NCBI GenBank assembly: GCA_964496705.1
Contig: CAZCBJ010000248.1
Span: 1 to 5,544, forward strand
Length of the DNA stretch: 5,544 nt
DNA from: CAZCBJ01 sp964496705
Lineage (GTDB): Bacteria > Chloroflexota > Anaerolineae > Anaerolineales > Anaerolineaceae
Reading direction: 5' to 3'
This document shows positions 5,522 through 5,544 of the stretch, in pieces. The position numbers were made by a program, and so were the translations under genes. Below the pieces are notes generated by a model, which saw only the letters and a list, made by a program, of their open reading frames with translations, was not told the DNA's origin and did not search any database. Every line of letters begins with the position of its first letter. Position 1 is the stretch's first letter.

Positions 5522-5544
5522 GACGGAAAAGCCTGCTGCAGAAC

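Noticed and set aside
5460..5544. c-di-GMP-I (GEMM) riboswitch, suggested by GGGACGGAAAAGCC
   Set aside because: The matching 5' half (CACAGGGCAAACC-type) is missing at the required place and the ACGCAAAGCC core is not exact.

Overview
The window looks like a bacterial chromosome fragment of moderately high GC, with AT-rich intergenic DNA, Shine-Dalgarno sites and sigma70-type promoters. A fused two-domain EcfA ATPase, a long EcfT and an acetamidase/formamidase-type enzyme together would fit a member of Chloroflexota (Anaerolineae-like). This placement is an inference from gene style, not from a marker gene.

Left and centre (1-4035, minus strand): a transport operon transcribed right to left. 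A near-consensus promoter at 4035-4008 starts a structured leader of about 315 nt that contains an intrinsic terminator at 3840-3815. Next come an ECF S component (substrate-binding membrane protein, 3685-3110), a fused double ATPase EcfA (2984-1275), the coupling protein EcfT (1285-260, overlapping ecfA by 11 bp) and the N-terminus of an acetamidase/formamidase family amidase (205-1, cut by the window edge). Together they would form a complete energy-coupling-factor importer with a possible substrate-processing hydrolase. The order S, double ATPase, T resembles ykoEDC, but the S component is not recognisably YkoE and its substrate is unresolved. Between ecfS and ecfA lies a perfect 32-bp GC-rich palindrome and a possible internal promoter.

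The most interesting element is the ecfS leader. A segment at 3903-3889 can pair almost fully with the 5' half and loop of the terminator hairpin, giving mutually exclusive terminator and antiterminator forms. I could not match the upstream part to any riboswitch consensus I know, so it is a candidate new or divergent ligand-sensing leader for this transporter.

Right (4036-5544, plus strand): a divergent promoter drives a class I SAM-dependent methyltransferase (4198-4869) followed by a GNAT acetyltransferase (4935-5348), probably one transcript. The GNAT C-terminus looks altered by a one-base frameshift. The last 196 bp hold no supportable gene, only a nested inverted repeat at 5482-5521.
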